Positions 36,946 to 46,410 of a stretch of DNA of 51,530 nucleotides are shown here, piece after piece. The notes under the pieces are model-generated. The model ran no database searches. It had not been told where the DNA came from and was given only the letters and a program-made list of their open reading frames with translations. Both the position numbers and the translations under genes were made by a program. Source of the DNA: Candidatus Neomarinimicrobiota bacterium (GTDB taxonomy: Bacteria > Fidelibacterota > UBA8477 > JABMPR01); assembly GCA_016784545.1 (NCBI GenBank), contig JADHUM010000023.1, positions 1 through 51,530 of the forward strand. The letters run 5' to 3'. The first letter of the stretch is position 1. Each line of letters opens with the position of its first letter.

Positions 36946-37158
36946 ATGGCTGAAGAATTAGTCAACGGTGTGGTAAAGTGGTTCAATGACGAAAAGGGTT
37001 ACGGATTTATTCAGCAGGAAGATGGTCCGGATGTGTTCGTTCACTACCGTGCAATTAACTCAGAGGGACGTCGTTCTTTAAAAGAAGGACAAAGCGTCAC
37101 TTTTAGCGTTTCTCAGGGCGAAAAAGGTCCACAGGCAGATAACGTTACTCCTGTTTGA
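36946..37158 (+). CDS. cspA: Cold-shock domain protein (CspA family)
   Basis: The 70-residue OB-fold RNA chaperone. RNP1 KGYGFIQ at about 17-23 and RNP2 VFVHY at about 30-34 are intact; [13 protein letters not shown] is the family hallmark. It has its own terminator at 37181-37220 and probably a structured leader. It unfolds mRNA, especially in the cold. Confidence 0.96.
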   Translation: MAEELVNGVVKWFNDEKGYGFIQQEDGPDVFVHYRAINSEGRRSLKEGQSVTFSVSQGEKGPQADNVTPV

Positions 37159-37180
37159 TTCTTATCTAAGAAATCAATTA

Positions 37181-37220
37181 AAGCGCCGGTCTCAAAGTGA
37201 GTGCCGGCGCTTTTTATTTT
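37181..37220 (+). terminator. Intrinsic terminator of the cold-shock gene
   Basis: Stem AGCGCCGG/CCGGCGCT with an inner CTC/GAG pairing, followed by TTTTATTTT. Confidence 0.92.
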
Positions 37221-37253
37221 ATTCATGAGTTATTTTGGAAATCCAAGGTCATC

Positions 37254-38327
37254 ATGTTGAAAGTTAAACCAATCAGTTCTGAGGGCTTTTCCTATAGCCC
37301 GGGTCTTCAACTGCTGCGAGGACTGGCAGCACTTATGATTGTGTTTCTCCACCTCGGGGTTGCTGAAGCAAGGTATGGATCTGACGGATGGCGATTCCTG
37401 GAAGGCTTCCGGGTTGGGGCAGCTGGTGTAGATATCTTTTTTGTCATCAGTGGATTCGTTATGATGCTGGTTGTAAAAAACAAACAGCCCAGCCCAGTAT
37501 TGTTTCTGAAAAACAGACTTTCCCGCATTTATCCCAACTATTGGTTTTATTTTCTTCTTGTTGTTCTGGTATGGTTGGTCCAACCAGGTTGGGTGAATAG
37601 CTCTCTGCCGGGAACACCTGACTTTCTGAATTCCTTCCTGCTATTTCCTTCTTCTGGTCCTCCTGTTATTTCAGTAGCGTGGACTTTGGAGTTTGAAATC
37701 TTTTTTTATCTGGTATTCACCCTCTTTCTGTGGATTTCTCGTCAACATCTGGCGCCTCTTTTAGTTGGCACCTTCATCGCACTTGTGCTTGTCGGGGCGA
37801 TATACCAACCTGAATCACTCCTTCTGGAACGACTAACCCATACACTTCTACTGGAATTTTCTGCAGGCGTTCTACTTGGACATGTTTTGATGTCCAGGCA
37901 AATACCAGGTTCTTTGTTGGCCATTCCAGTTGCGATTTTACTGTTTATTCTTTACCAAACAGGATTTGAACTCACTCAGATAATTCCCGCGGGGAATCAT
38001 TTTGAGAGATTGGTGAATTTTGGTATACCAGCGTTTCTACTAGTGCTTGGTATCGTCAGTTTGGATATGAAATATGAAATAGCTTATCCTGATCTGTTTA
38101 TCAGGATAGGTGATGCTTCCTATACGCTATATCTTTCACATATACTGGTAATCTCCGCTTCAGGAAAATTGTATCAAGCAATCGGATTAAATGAGCTGCT
38201 CTCCAATTTCATATTAATAACTGGAATGCTTGGATTGTGCATTCTCTTTGCGCTACTGGCGTATCAGTATGTTGAGTTGCCCCTCTTGACTTATGTCCGG
38301 AACGGTTTCAAGAGACCCTCTAAATAA
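37254..38327 (+). CDS. Acyltransferase 3 family membrane protein
   Basis: The 357-residue integral membrane enzyme has about ten helices. Family signatures LRGLAALMIVFLHLG and AAGVDIFFVISGFVMML hold the conserved arginine/histidine region, followed by NRLSRIYPNYWFYF. Such enzymes acetylate or acylate surface polysaccharides. The ATG at 37254 has AAGGT upstream; the longer frame starting in the terminator was rejected. Target unknown. Confidence 0.9.
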   Translation: MLKVKPISSEGFSYSPGLQLLRGLAALMIVFLHLGVAEARYGSDGWRFLEGFRVGAAGVDIFFVISGFVMMLVVKNKQPSPVLFLKNRLSRIYPNYWFYFLLVVLVWLVQPGWVNSSLPGTPDFLNSFLLFPSSGPPVISVAWTLEFEIFFYLVFTLFLWISRQHLAPLLVGTFIALVLVGAIYQPESLLLERLTHTLLLEFSAGVLLGHVLMSRQIPGSLLAIPVAILLFILYQTGFELTQIIPAGNHFERLVNFGIPAFLLVLGIVSLDMKYEIAYPDLFIRIGDASYTLYLSHILVISASGKLYQAIGLNELLSNFILITGMLGLCILFALLAYQYVELPLLTYVRNGFKRPSK

Positions 38328-38465
38328 ATACCCCAGCCATTTTCACTTTTCCCTCTAAATGGCGAGGTCTGCTTAAGAATATTCCAATCCACTTTTTTGT
38401 GGCGAAAGACATTGATTTAGATTTATTTGAGCCCACACTGAACCTAACAGCGCAAGACCGGGAAA

Positions 38466-38945
38466 ATGACACAGTCAAACGAATTACTGATAAATAAGTT
38501 TTATAAGGCTTTTTCTGAAAAGGACAGCCAGACAATGGTGGATAGCTATCATGCGGAAGCTGATTTTAGTGATCCAGTATTTCAAAAGCTCCATGGTTCA
38601 GAGATAGGTATGATGTGGACCATGTTGTGTCTCCAATCGGCATCACTTGAGATTGCCTATGAGAATGTCCAGGCTGATGACAAAAGGGGACGAGCCGACT
38701 GGTCGGCAAAATACACCTTTGGTAGAGCTAAACGAAAGGTTCACAATAAAATCCATGCAGAATTCACATTCGAGGATGGAAAAATAATAAAACATACTGA
38801 CAATTTTGATTTCTGGAGCTGGAGTAGGATGGCTTTAGGGCCACTGGGTTTCATCATGGGTTGGAATTCAATTGTAAAGGTAAACATCCGCAAGCAGGCC
38901 ATGGCCAATTTGACCAAATTTATAACAATGACAAAAAACACGTAA
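38466..38945 (+). CDS. NTF2-like (SnoaL-type) protein
   Basis: The 159-residue protein shows the NTF2-like fold pattern: NKFYKAFSEKDSQTMVDSYH near the N-terminus, then ADFSDPVF and FTFEDGKIIKHTDNFDFW. It extends past the fold by a hydrophobic C-terminal stretch. Members bind small ligands or act as isomerases; function here is unknown. Weak ribosome site (GGGA). Confidence 0.82.
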   Translation: MTQSNELLINKFYKAFSEKDSQTMVDSYHAEADFSDPVFQKLHGSEIGMMWTMLCLQSASLEIAYENVQADDKRGRADWSAKYTFGRAKRKVHNKIHAEFTFEDGKIIKHTDNFDFWSWSRMALGPLGFIMGWNSIVKVNIRKQAMANLTKFITMTKNT

Positions 38946-39047
38946 ATTACTTGTGTAAGTCCATTCTTTCTGTTATAGAAAGCGCGAAACAGCATGGAAT
39001 AATTTTTTGCTGATTTTTGAAGAATAAACGAGGAGAAGTCTCGAGAT

Positions 39048-39764
39048 ATGTATAGAAAAGTAGCCATCGTAACCGGAGCAAACAGGGGTTTGGGTCATGC
39101 CTTGACCAAAGCTTTGGCCGAAGATGATTATAAAGTGTTTATGGTAGGACGCAATAAGATTGAAATCGACAATGCCTCTGCCAAACTACAAGAAGCCGGT
39201 CTGGATATTGAGGGTTTTGAAGCAGATGTAAGTAAAGCGCGTCACGTTACAGCTCTGTCATCATATGTCCAGTCACAGTTTGACCACCTGGATCTCCTCA
39301 TTAATAATGCTGGTGTGATCATTGAACCCGGTGGCCTGGAGAGTCAGGTGACCTGTTTCACTATTAATCCTGAGCTTGTTGAAGAAGCCTATTCAGTTAA
39401 CACTGTTGGCGCTCTTCGTTTGGTCCAGGCTTTTTATGATCTGCTGAAAAAGGCACGACAACCACGTATCGTAAATGTTTCCAGTGGCATGGGCTCTTTG
39501 AACCACATGGAAGCTGGGTGGCCAGCCTACCGCATGTCCAAAGCTGCACTGAATGCACTGACTGCCATTCTGGCAAAAGAATTGGTAGACACCCGGATCA
39601 AGGTCAATTCTGTAGATCCAGGTTGGGTGAGAACGGATATGGGTGGTCCCAATGCAGATCGCTCCATTGAAGAGGGTATCGAAGGTATTCTCTGGGCCGC
39701 CAAACTTCCACCAGATGGACCTACCGGTGGATTCTTCAAGGATGGTAAACCCCTGGACTGGTAA
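39048..39764 (+). CDS. Short-chain dehydrogenase/reductase
   Basis: The 238-residue classical SDR has cofactor motif TGANRGLG at 9-16, NNAG at about 88-91, catalytic serine in NVSSGMGSL, and YRMSK at about 161-165. Likely NADP(H)-dependent and resembling carbonyl reductases. GAGGAGAAG ribosome site upstream; terminator at 39786-39816. Confidence 0.94.
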   Translation: MYRKVAIVTGANRGLGHALTKALAEDDYKVFMVGRNKIEIDNASAKLQEAGLDIEGFEADVSKARHVTALSSYVQSQFDHLDLLINNAGVIIEPGGLESQVTCFTINPELVEEAYSVNTVGALRLVQAFYDLLKKARQPRIVNVSSGMGSLNHMEAGWPAYRMSKAALNALTAILAKELVDTRIKVNSVDPGWVRTDMGGPNADRSIEEGIEGILWAAKLPPDGPTGGFFKDGKPLDW

Positions 39765-39785
39765 TTATTTTTACCACCAATTATT

Positions 39786-39816
39786 AAAACCCCGTGTTGC
39801 TGCATGGGGTTTTTTG
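39786..39816 (+). terminator. Intrinsic terminator after the SDR gene
   Basis: AAAACCCCGTG pairs with CATGGGGTTTT around TTGCTG, and the T run follows. Confidence 0.9.
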
Positions 39817-39870
39817 TATAAACTATTGATCGATAGTAATCACAACCTGGAATAAAGAAGGAAATGCCAG

Positions 39871-40500
39871 TTGGGAGATAAGCTCTGCCCTAAAATTATA
39901 TTGGAAGGTACGCGTCTAACGGGAAAGACGGATCTGGCCTTTGCTTTGAATGAGCACCCCCAATTGGTTGGACCAAGGAATTATCGCTACCATTCGCCCC
40001 TGATATCAGTAGAATGGTGTTCATTTACCAATGTCCCCTGGGGTAGAGGTCCCATCAATTTTGAAGCCCATGAGGAGGAACAAGCTCTGGAGACCTATCG
40101 TACATGGCTTAAGCTATTTCAGCTTCAAAGATACTATTCATGGATGATCGACCGGTTTCATCTCTCAACCCAGCTTTACCAGAGAGAAGTATTCGGTCGA
40201 ACTTATGATTTTGGATGGCTTGAGGAAGGATTACAAGAGCTGGGGTTTCATCTTGTCCTGTGTCTCCGTTCCATTGAATCCTTCGAGGCTGCCAGGGAGG
40301 AGCGTCTTAAAATTTCTGGGAATCCTTCCCAGTACGATAATCTTGATGTTTTTCACACTGAACAGGATCAATATATTCAACTTGCAAAGGAGTCAATCCT
40401 TCCAGTTTATGAGTTGGATATCACTTCAAAAACAATTGGAGCTCAGGCGGATGAAATTGCTGAATGGATGGAGGTTACTGGTGGATTATATGCTTTATAG
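39871..40500 (+). CDS. P-loop kinase-like protein
   Basis: The 209-residue protein has a Walker-A-like motif LEGTRLTGKTDLA at about 11-23 and RFHLSTQLYQREVFGRTYDF, reminiscent of thymidylate/deoxynucleoside kinase folds. The start is TTG at 39871 with AAGG upstream; an ATG at 39864 is out of frame. Exact substrate cannot be named. It lies 22 bases before the aldo/keto reductase gene. Confidence 0.7.
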   Translation: MGDKLCPKIILEGTRLTGKTDLAFALNEHPQLVGPRNYRYHSPLISVEWCSFTNVPWGRGPINFEAHEEEQALETYRTWLKLFQLQRYYSWMIDRFHLSTQLYQREVFGRTYDFGWLEEGLQELGFHLVLCLRSIESFEAAREERLKISGNPSQYDNLDVFHTEQDQYIQLAKESILPVYELDITSKTIGAQADEIAEWMEVTGGLYAL

Positions 40501-40522
40501 GTTGAATGGGAGAATCTAAAAT

Positions 40523-41509
40523 ATGTATCAAGCTGCAGAGACACGATATGATAAAATGAGTTATCAGAGATGTGGAGCCAGTGGCATTCTTCTGCCCAGG
40601 ATATCCCTTGGGTTATGGCACAACTTTGGTGAACCCGATGATTATGAAACAGCCCGTGCCATGCTCCGAAGGGCCTTCGATCTGGGTATCACCCATTTTG
40701 ATTTAGCCAATAATTATGGTCCACCCTATGGAGCGGCCGAGACCACCTTTGGAAAAATATTCAAAGAAGACTTTGCTGGATATCGTGACGAGCTGCTTAT
40801 TTCCACCAAAGCTGGTTGGGATATGTGGCCAGGTCCATATGGAGATCATGGGAGCAGGAAGTATTTAATTGCCAGTCTTGATCAGAGTCTCAAACGCATG
40901 GGCCTGGACTATGTGGATATTTTCTATCACCATCGTCCCGATACACAAACGCCCCTGGAAGAGAGCATGGGGGCTTTGGATCAGATTGTACGATCAGGAA
41001 AAGCACTCTATGTGGGCATCTCGTCCTACAATCCAGAGCAAACAAGGCAAGCTGCAAAAATATTAAGAGATCTCGGAACCCCTTGCCTCATCCATCAGCC
41101 CAAATACAATATGTTTTACCGTCAGCCAGAACAAGGTCTGTTTGAAGAGCTGAAGAAGAATGGAATGGGTTCCATAGTATTCTCGCCCCTGGCACAAGGT
41201 GTTTTAACGGACCGCTATCTGTCTGGATTCCCTGAAGATTCACGAGCAGTTCGGGATGGTCGCTATCTGAAGCCTGATTTTATCAAGGAAGAACAACTCG
41301 ACAAGGTGCATGCCCTGAAAAAGATCGCGGATAATCGTGGTCAGAATGTGGCTCAATTAGCCATTGCCTGGGTGTTACGTAAGGAGGAGGTGACTTCAGC
41401 GTTGATCGGTGCTTCAAAAGTTGCCCAGATTGAGGATGCTGCAGGCGCTCTGAACAATTTGGATTTTACCCCAACAGAACTGGATGAGATTGAAAACATT
41501 TTTGGGTAA
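40523..41509 (+). CDS. Aldo/keto reductase, YghZ-like
   Basis: The 328-residue TIM-barrel reductase is strongly like E. coli YghZ (L-glyceraldehyde-3-phosphate reductase). Matches include GITHFDLANNYGPPYGAAET, STKAGWDMWPGPYGDHGSRK, YLIASLDQSLKRMGLDYVDI and SGKALYVGISSYNPEQT. The catalytic Asp and Tyr lie in the DLANNYGPP motif. Probably reduces toxic aldehydes with NADPH. Met12 is an alternative start. Confidence 0.92.
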   Translation: MYQAAETRYDKMSYQRCGASGILLPRISLGLWHNFGEPDDYETARAMLRRAFDLGITHFDLANNYGPPYGAAETTFGKIFKEDFAGYRDELLISTKAGWDMWPGPYGDHGSRKYLIASLDQSLKRMGLDYVDIFYHHRPDTQTPLEESMGALDQIVRSGKALYVGISSYNPEQTRQAAKILRDLGTPCLIHQPKYNMFYRQPEQGLFEELKKNGMGSIVFSPLAQGVLTDRYLSGFPEDSRAVRDGRYLKPDFIKEEQLDKVHALKKIADNRGQNVAQLAIAWVLRKEEVTSALIGASKVAQIEDAAGALNNLDFTPTELDEIENIFG

Positions 41510-41647
41510 TGGTTGCCTTCAAAAAGCATATCGACTCACAATCTGATATGGGAGAGGGGTCAAAAACCGTGTTTTGTCACCAATCTTTCAGATTAGATTA
41601 AACGCTACACAAATTATCTATATTGGACTGTGTGAAGGAAATACCCT

Positions 41648-42049
41648 ATGGAACGGAAAATAAGAGTCATTCTGGCAAAACCTGGTTTGGATGGCCATGA
41701 TCGCGGAGCCAAAGTTCTGGCGAATTCTTTCAGGGACGCTGGCATGGAAGTCATCTATCTCGGTCTCAGACAAACCCCTGAAATGATTGTAGCAGCTGCA
41801 GTTCAGGAAGATGCCGATATTGTGGCATTGAGCATTTTATCAGGTGCCCATATGACCATATTTCCCCGAGTAATGGAACTGATGAAAGCTGAAGGGATAA
41901 ATGATGTACTACTTACTGGTGGTGGAATAATACCAGATTCAGATATGGAAGAACTGCAGAAATTGGGTGTGGGACGCCTGTTTGGTCCCGGTGCCAGCCT
42001 CATGGAAATCAATGACTATATCACCAATTGGGTTCAGGAAAACCGTTAA
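41648..42049 (+). CDS. B12-binding small subunit of methylmalonyl-CoA mutase type
   Basis: The 133-residue cobalamin-binding domain has the base-off ligand motif DGHDRG (His18) plus SILSGAH and LLTGGGIIP. It is a stand-alone C-terminal domain of an acyl-CoA mutase; the catalytic large subunit is not in this window. The next gene, a carboxytransferase, starts at the base after its stop, so both act in propionyl-/methylmalonyl-CoA conversion. GAAGGAAA ribosome site. Confidence 0.93.
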   Translation: MERKIRVILAKPGLDGHDRGAKVLANSFRDAGMEVIYLGLRQTPEMIVAAAVQEDADIVALSILSGAHMTIFPRVMELMKAEGINDVLLTGGGIIPDSDMEELQKLGVGRLFGPGASLMEINDYITNWVQENR

Positions 42050-43600
42050 ATGAATCGTCATGATCGCCTGGAACAGCTCAATAAGCTGAAAGCAGAAGCC
42101 CTCCTCGGCGGAGGACAGGATCGACTGGATGCCCAACACGCCAAACAAAAATTATCAGCAAGAGAAAGACTAGACCTGCTTCTGGATCCCGGTTCGTTTG
42201 AAGAAATGGGCATGTTAGTAACCCATCGCTCCACCAACTTTGGTCTGGAAAAGCAAAAATTTTTAGGAGATGGGGTCGTCACGGGTCACGGAACTATCGA
42301 TGGTCGTATCGTCTTCGTTTTCAGTCAGGATTTCACGGTGATGGGCGGCTCCCTTTCTGAAGCATACGCAGAAAAAATTGTTAAAGTCATGGATCTGGCT
42401 GCCAAAGTTGGCGCCCCTGTTATTGGTTTGAATGATAGTGGTGGGGCACGAATTCAGGAAGGTGTGGTCAGTCTGGCTGGTTACGCCGACATTTTTCTGA
42501 GAAATACACTCATGAGCGGTGTAGTACCCCAAATATCAGCAATCCTGGGACCTTGTGCAGGCGGTGCGGTCTATTCTCCTGCCATCACAGATTTTATTTT
42601 CATGACCAAGGGCACAAGCTACATGTTTGTCACAGGTCCTGAGGTAGTCAAGACGGTTACCCATGAAGAAGTCACCAAAGAGGATCTGGGTGGTGCTACA
42701 GCCCATGGTAGTAAATCGGGTGTCAGTCACTTTACCTGTAACAATGAAATTGAAGTCATCGAAGGCATCAAAAGACTGTTAAGCTTTATCCCTCAAAATA
42801 ATCTTGAGGATCCTCCAGCCATTCGATGTGATGACCCCATTGACAGATCAGATGAAATGCTGGATACGATTGTACCAGAGAACCCCAACAAGCCTTATGA
42901 CATGAAAGATGTCATACATAGCGTTGTGGATAATGGTGAATTCTTCGAAGTTCATGATGAGTTTGCCATGAATATGGTGGTTGGATTTGTGCGTCTGAAC
43001 GGGAAGTCAGTTGGGGTGATTGCAAATCAACCTGCCCACCTCGCTGGAGTTCTGGATATTGATTCTGCAGTTAAAGGCGCCAGGTTTGTACGCTTCTGCG
43101 ATGCTTTCAATATTCCACTACTGACTTTTGAGGATGTCCCTGGTTTTCTGCCTGGGACTGATCAAGAGTGGGGTGGCATTATCCGTCACGGCGCAAAACT
43201 CCTTTATGCTTTCGCAGAAGCGACAGTCCCCAGGGTTACTGTGATTACGCGCAAAGCCTATGGCGGTGCCTATGATGTGATGAATTCCAAACACATTCGA
43301 GGTGATATCAACTTTGCCTGGCCTTGTGCTGAAATTGCTGTCATGGGTGCCAAGGGGGCGACTGAAATCATCTTCAGAAAAGAAATTGCCAAAGCGGATA
43401 ATCCAGAGGAAGTTCTGGAGCGCCTCACAAATGAATTTTCTGAGCGATTTGCCAATCCCTATTCTGCGGCTGAACGTGGGTATGTGGATGAAGTGATTGA
43501 ACCAAACCAGACACGCTTAAAGGTGATCAGGGCTTTTGAAATGCTTGAAAATAAAGTTGATTCAAACCCACAAAAAAAACACGGAAATATCCCGCTATAA
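42050..43600 (+). CDS. Acyl-CoA (propionyl/methylmalonyl-CoA) carboxytransferase subunit
   Basis: The 516-residue carboxytransferase of the PccB/MmdA family. Landmarks: [50 protein letters not shown] and [18 protein letters not shown]. These form the two oxyanion holes of the crotonase-like halves. It needs a biotin carrier and either a biotin carboxylase or a membrane decarboxylase, neither seen here, so direction (carboxylation or sodium-coupled decarboxylation) stays open. Confidence 0.93.
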   Translation: MNRHDRLEQLNKLKAEALLGGGQDRLDAQHAKQKLSARERLDLLLDPGSFEEMGMLVTHRSTNFGLEKQKFLGDGVVTGHGTIDGRIVFVFSQDFTVMGGSLSEAYAEKIVKVMDLAAKVGAPVIGLNDSGGARIQEGVVSLAGYADIFLRNTLMSGVVPQISAILGPCAGGAVYSPAITDFIFMTKGTSYMFVTGPEVVKTVTHEEVTKEDLGGATAHGSKSGVSHFTCNNEIEVIEGIKRLLSFIPQNNLEDPPAIRCDDPIDRSDEMLDTIVPENPNKPYDMKDVIHSVVDNGEFFEVHDEFAMNMVVGFVRLNGKSVGVIANQPAHLAGVLDIDSAVKGARFVRFCDAFNIPLLTFEDVPGFLPGTDQEWGGIIRHGAKLLYAFAEATVPRVTVITRKAYGGAYDVMNSKHIRGDINFAWPCAEIAVMGAKGATEIIFRKEIAKADNPEEVLERLTNEFSERFANPYSAAERGYVDEVIEPNQTRLKVIRAFEMLENKVDSNPQKKHGNIPL

Positions 43601-43620
43601 ATCAGGGAGAAGGGTTTCAA

Positions 43621-44799
43621 GTGGATACAAGAAATCGTGATGAGTTATTAAAAAAGCAGGAAAGCCTGGAAGCCTACTTGCTAAAGAACCCCCAGTCGAC
43701 ACTATTCGCCTGGTATGCAAGACAGAATATGGAGGCTGGAGAGCTCAACCGTGCCTTGAGTATTTGTCTGCTCGGGCTTCAGAATGCTGAAAGCCGGGGC
43801 GTCTTACATAAACTCATGGGTGAGATTTATCTGGCTAAAGGTGAAGTTACAAACTCCATGAAGCAGATGATTGAATGTATCTTGACCAAAGAACCCTTCC
43901 CTGGCGTCATCATTGAAGTGATCAAAAATCTGGGGGACACCATGGAACCCCAACAGGTGGCATTTTTAATTTATCTTCTCAATAAAGCGCTTCCCGGACA
44001 TCCCGATGCAATTCAATTTTACAAAAAATTTCCAAACTCCCGTAACTATGTCGTACAACCTGGTGAATACCAGTTTCTGGAAGATCTAGCCCTGGGACTG
44101 GAGCGTTCAGCATTGATAGAGACCATGCCTCTTGATGAGGATGAGGAAAATCCATTGGCTCTGCCTGATTCAGTACCACCTGAGATGGAATATGTGCCAC
44201 CGGCACCAGCGCAACAGACTGCACCACAGGCCCCAACTCAGGCACCTGTATCTGATCAAGTACCAGAGGGTGAATATGTTATTGACCCTGAATTGGGCAC
44301 CAAGTCTGATCCGCCTGTCCCTGAATACGAAATTCCCATAACTACTCCCACATTGGAAGAGGTGATTAAACAGACTGATTCCATGACAGACTTTGATGAA
44401 ATGCCCATGCCAGAGGCGGAACCTGTCCAGACACAAGCGCCTCTTCAGGAACAAGCTCCACCACAACAGGCAGCACCAGCGCCTGCCCCTGAGCCAGTAG
44501 CTCAGCCAGCTCCACAGCCACCACCTGAACCAGTGGTCCCGCCGGCTCCACAGCCACCACCACAGGCAGCGGCGGCACCCAGGGAAACACCCCCGCCCCC
44601 TAAAAAGCCGGCAATCAAGCACAATATTAATCGTTCCATGGCAACCTTTACCCTGATGGAGATTTTTAAAGATCAGGGGATGTATGAGAATGCCCTGGAA
44701 GTCCTGACGTTTCTCCGTGAGAAATCCAGTGATACAGAACGTATCGACCAGGAGGAAAAAGAAATTCGAGAACTCCTGGCTGGAAACGGTAATAAATAG
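43621..44799 (+). CDS. TPR protein with proline/glutamine-rich linker
   Basis: The 392-residue cytosolic protein, no named family. Helical repeat region at about 1-170 (ELNRALSICLLGLQNAESRG, then HKLMGEIYLAKGEVTNSMKQ). A low-complexity Pro/Ala/Gln linker lies at about 180-330. A final TPR-like pair covers about 340-390 (MATFTLMEIFKDQGMYENAL). GTG start with GGGAGAAGGG upstream, 20 bases after the carboxytransferase; likely same transcript. Function unknown. Confidence 0.75.
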   Translation: MDTRNRDELLKKQESLEAYLLKNPQSTLFAWYARQNMEAGELNRALSICLLGLQNAESRGVLHKLMGEIYLAKGEVTNSMKQMIECILTKEPFPGVIIEVIKNLGDTMEPQQVAFLIYLLNKALPGHPDAIQFYKKFPNSRNYVVQPGEYQFLEDLALGLERSALIETMPLDEDEENPLALPDSVPPEMEYVPPAPAQQTAPQAPTQAPVSDQVPEGEYVIDPELGTKSDPPVPEYEIPITTPTLEEVIKQTDSMTDFDEMPMPEAEPVQTQAPLQEQAPPQQAAPAPAPEPVAQPAPQPPPEPVVPPAPQPPPQAAAAPRETPPPPKKPAIKHNINRSMATFTLMEIFKDQGMYENALEVLTFLREKSSDTERIDQEEKEIRELLAGNGNK

Positions 44800-44816
44800 G
44801 TTAGCTACAAAAAATA

Positions 44817-45761
44817 ATGCCTGAATCTCAACCGGGGGAAGCTCTCGCGGATATGGAACCCCCGATTCAACTATCAATCCTCATCGTGACCTATCATTCC
44901 AGTTCAACAATCAGAGTGTGTCTGGAGAGTGTTTTTCAAGAGCTGACATCAACTGAGGGAGAGGTTATTGTTGTAGATAATCAATCTACCGATAATACAA
45001 TTTCAATTCTAGACGAACTTTTGGCTCAAAATTCTAAACTCAAGGTAAAATTAAATCGCACAAACCGAGGGTTCGCAGTTGGCAATAACCAGGCACTTGA
45101 AATGGCTCGAGGTCAACATATCCTCATCCTGAACCCCGATACCATTCTCCAGAATGGCATCCTGAAGAATTTGCTCAGAGAGCTTGAGAAGGATGAAAAA
45201 ACGGGTGCTGTTGCGCCCCAATTACAGTTCCCCGATGGCCGCCTCCAGAAAACCTGCCGACGCTTTCCCACCCATATGGATGTGATTTACAATGTCTTTG
45301 GTCTGGCTGCTCTTTTTCCTGAGAGTCGTCGATTCAATGGCTGGAAGATGGGCGATTTCGATCATAAATCGGCTCAAAAGGTTGATCAACCTGCTGGAGC
45401 CGCCTTGATGGTACGTGGTGATCTTTTAAGATCCCTGAACGGTTTTGATGAAAACTTCCCCATGTTCTTTAATGATGTTGATCTTTGCAAGCGCATCAGG
45501 GATAAAGGTTATACCATCTGGTATTTGCCGGAATACACCATTCAACATTTGGGAGGAGCCAGCGTCAAACAGGTCAAGATGAAGATGACCATAAGTTCCC
45601 ATATTTCATTTTTCAGATATTTTGAAAAACATTTTACCCACATGTATCAGCAGCCCCTGAACTTCATTGTGGGCATTTTACTTTATCTCTCACTCATTCC
45701 CCGCTTGCTGGTCCTACTTCTTTTTAAAGGGCAGCGCACGGCTTCCCGAGAAACACTCTAG
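44817..45761 (+). CDS. Family 2 glycosyltransferase, rhamnosyltransferase-like
   Basis: The 314-residue GT-A enzyme has LSILIVTYHSSSTIRVCLES near the N-terminus and VDNQSTDNT. The DXD-like metal site is in ILILNPDTIL, and the acceptor region is FNDVDLCKRIRDKGYTIWYL. A hydrophobic C-terminal segment (NFIVGILLYLSLIPRLLVLL) suggests membrane association. It resembles WbbL/rhamnosyltransferases for surface glycans. Met13 is another start choice. Confidence 0.9.
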   Translation: MPESQPGEALADMEPPIQLSILIVTYHSSSTIRVCLESVFQELTSTEGEVIVVDNQSTDNTISILDELLAQNSKLKVKLNRTNRGFAVGNNQALEMARGQHILILNPDTILQNGILKNLLRELEKDEKTGAVAPQLQFPDGRLQKTCRRFPTHMDVIYNVFGLAALFPESRRFNGWKMGDFDHKSAQKVDQPAGAALMVRGDLLRSLNGFDENFPMFFNDVDLCKRIRDKGYTIWYLPEYTIQHLGGASVKQVKMKMTISSHISFFRYFEKHFTHMYQQPLNFIVGILLYLSLIPRLLVLLLFKGQRTASRETL

Positions 45762-45777
45762 GATTTTTGGTTTCGTA

Positions 45778-46410
45778 ATGAATTCCCATGGAAAAATAAA
45801 AGCCATTTTCTTTGATATTGGTGGCGTACTGGTAAAGGTTGACTCCAGTGAGTCCATCGAAAAGCTGTCCCAGAAATTAGAGGTGAGCCCTGAAAAAATT
45901 CGCCGAGGGATGACCAGGGACCTACTTAATGAGTATGAAAAGGGGCTTTTGACTTCAAACCAGTTTTATGAACAACTCCTCATTAATTACGGTAGCAGCA
46001 AGACCATGAATATGGAGATTTTCAAGGGCTACTGGTTGGATGTTCTCTTCCCCTGTGAAGATAGTGTAGCTTTTCTCAAGCGAGCGACTGAAGATTTCCC
46101 TGTCTGGCTCCTGAGTAACACCAATGATTTTCATTATGACCTGCTCATGCAGGACTTTCCCTTTATGAAATGGGTGGATGGGGGGACCTATAGTTTTATG
46201 GTAGGCAGTATGAAGCCGGATCCACTGATCTATGAAATAGCCATTCGAAAAAGCGGTTTTCGACCAGAAGAAATCTTGTTTATTGATGATTTAGAGGAAA
46301 ATGTTCAAGCGGCACAGGACCAGGGCATTCATATTATCCATTATGTGGATTATTCCAGCTTTGGTAAAGAAGTGAGTCAACGTTTTCCAGAATTGGAGTA
46401 TTTGCTATGA
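45778..46410 (+). CDS. HAD-superfamily hydrolase, YihX-like
   Basis: The 210-residue phosphatase-like protein. Motif I FFDIGGVLVK (nucleophile Asp12; Gly at the second position as in YihX-type enzymes), motif II LLSNTND, motif III Lys in GSMKPDPLIYE, motif IV FIDDLEEN. An open frame from 45667 lies inside the glycosyltransferase gene and was not used. Its stop overlaps the next ATG by 4 bases. Confidence 0.9.
   Translation: MNSHGKIKAIFFDIGGVLVKVDSSESIEKLSQKLEVSPEKIRRGMTRDLLNEYEKGLLTSNQFYEQLLINYGSSKTMNMEIFKGYWLDVLFPCEDSVAFLKRATEDFPVWLLSNTNDFHYDLLMQDFPFMKWVDGGTYSFMVGSMKPDPLIYEIAIRKSGFRPEEILFIDDLEENVQAAQDQGIHIIHYVDYSSFGKEVSQRFPELEYLL

Noticed and set aside
44170-44877. 235-codon minus-strand frame opposite the proline-rich gene
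   Set aside because: Low-complexity Trp/Arg/Cys-rich shadow of the Pro/Gln-rich coding strand.
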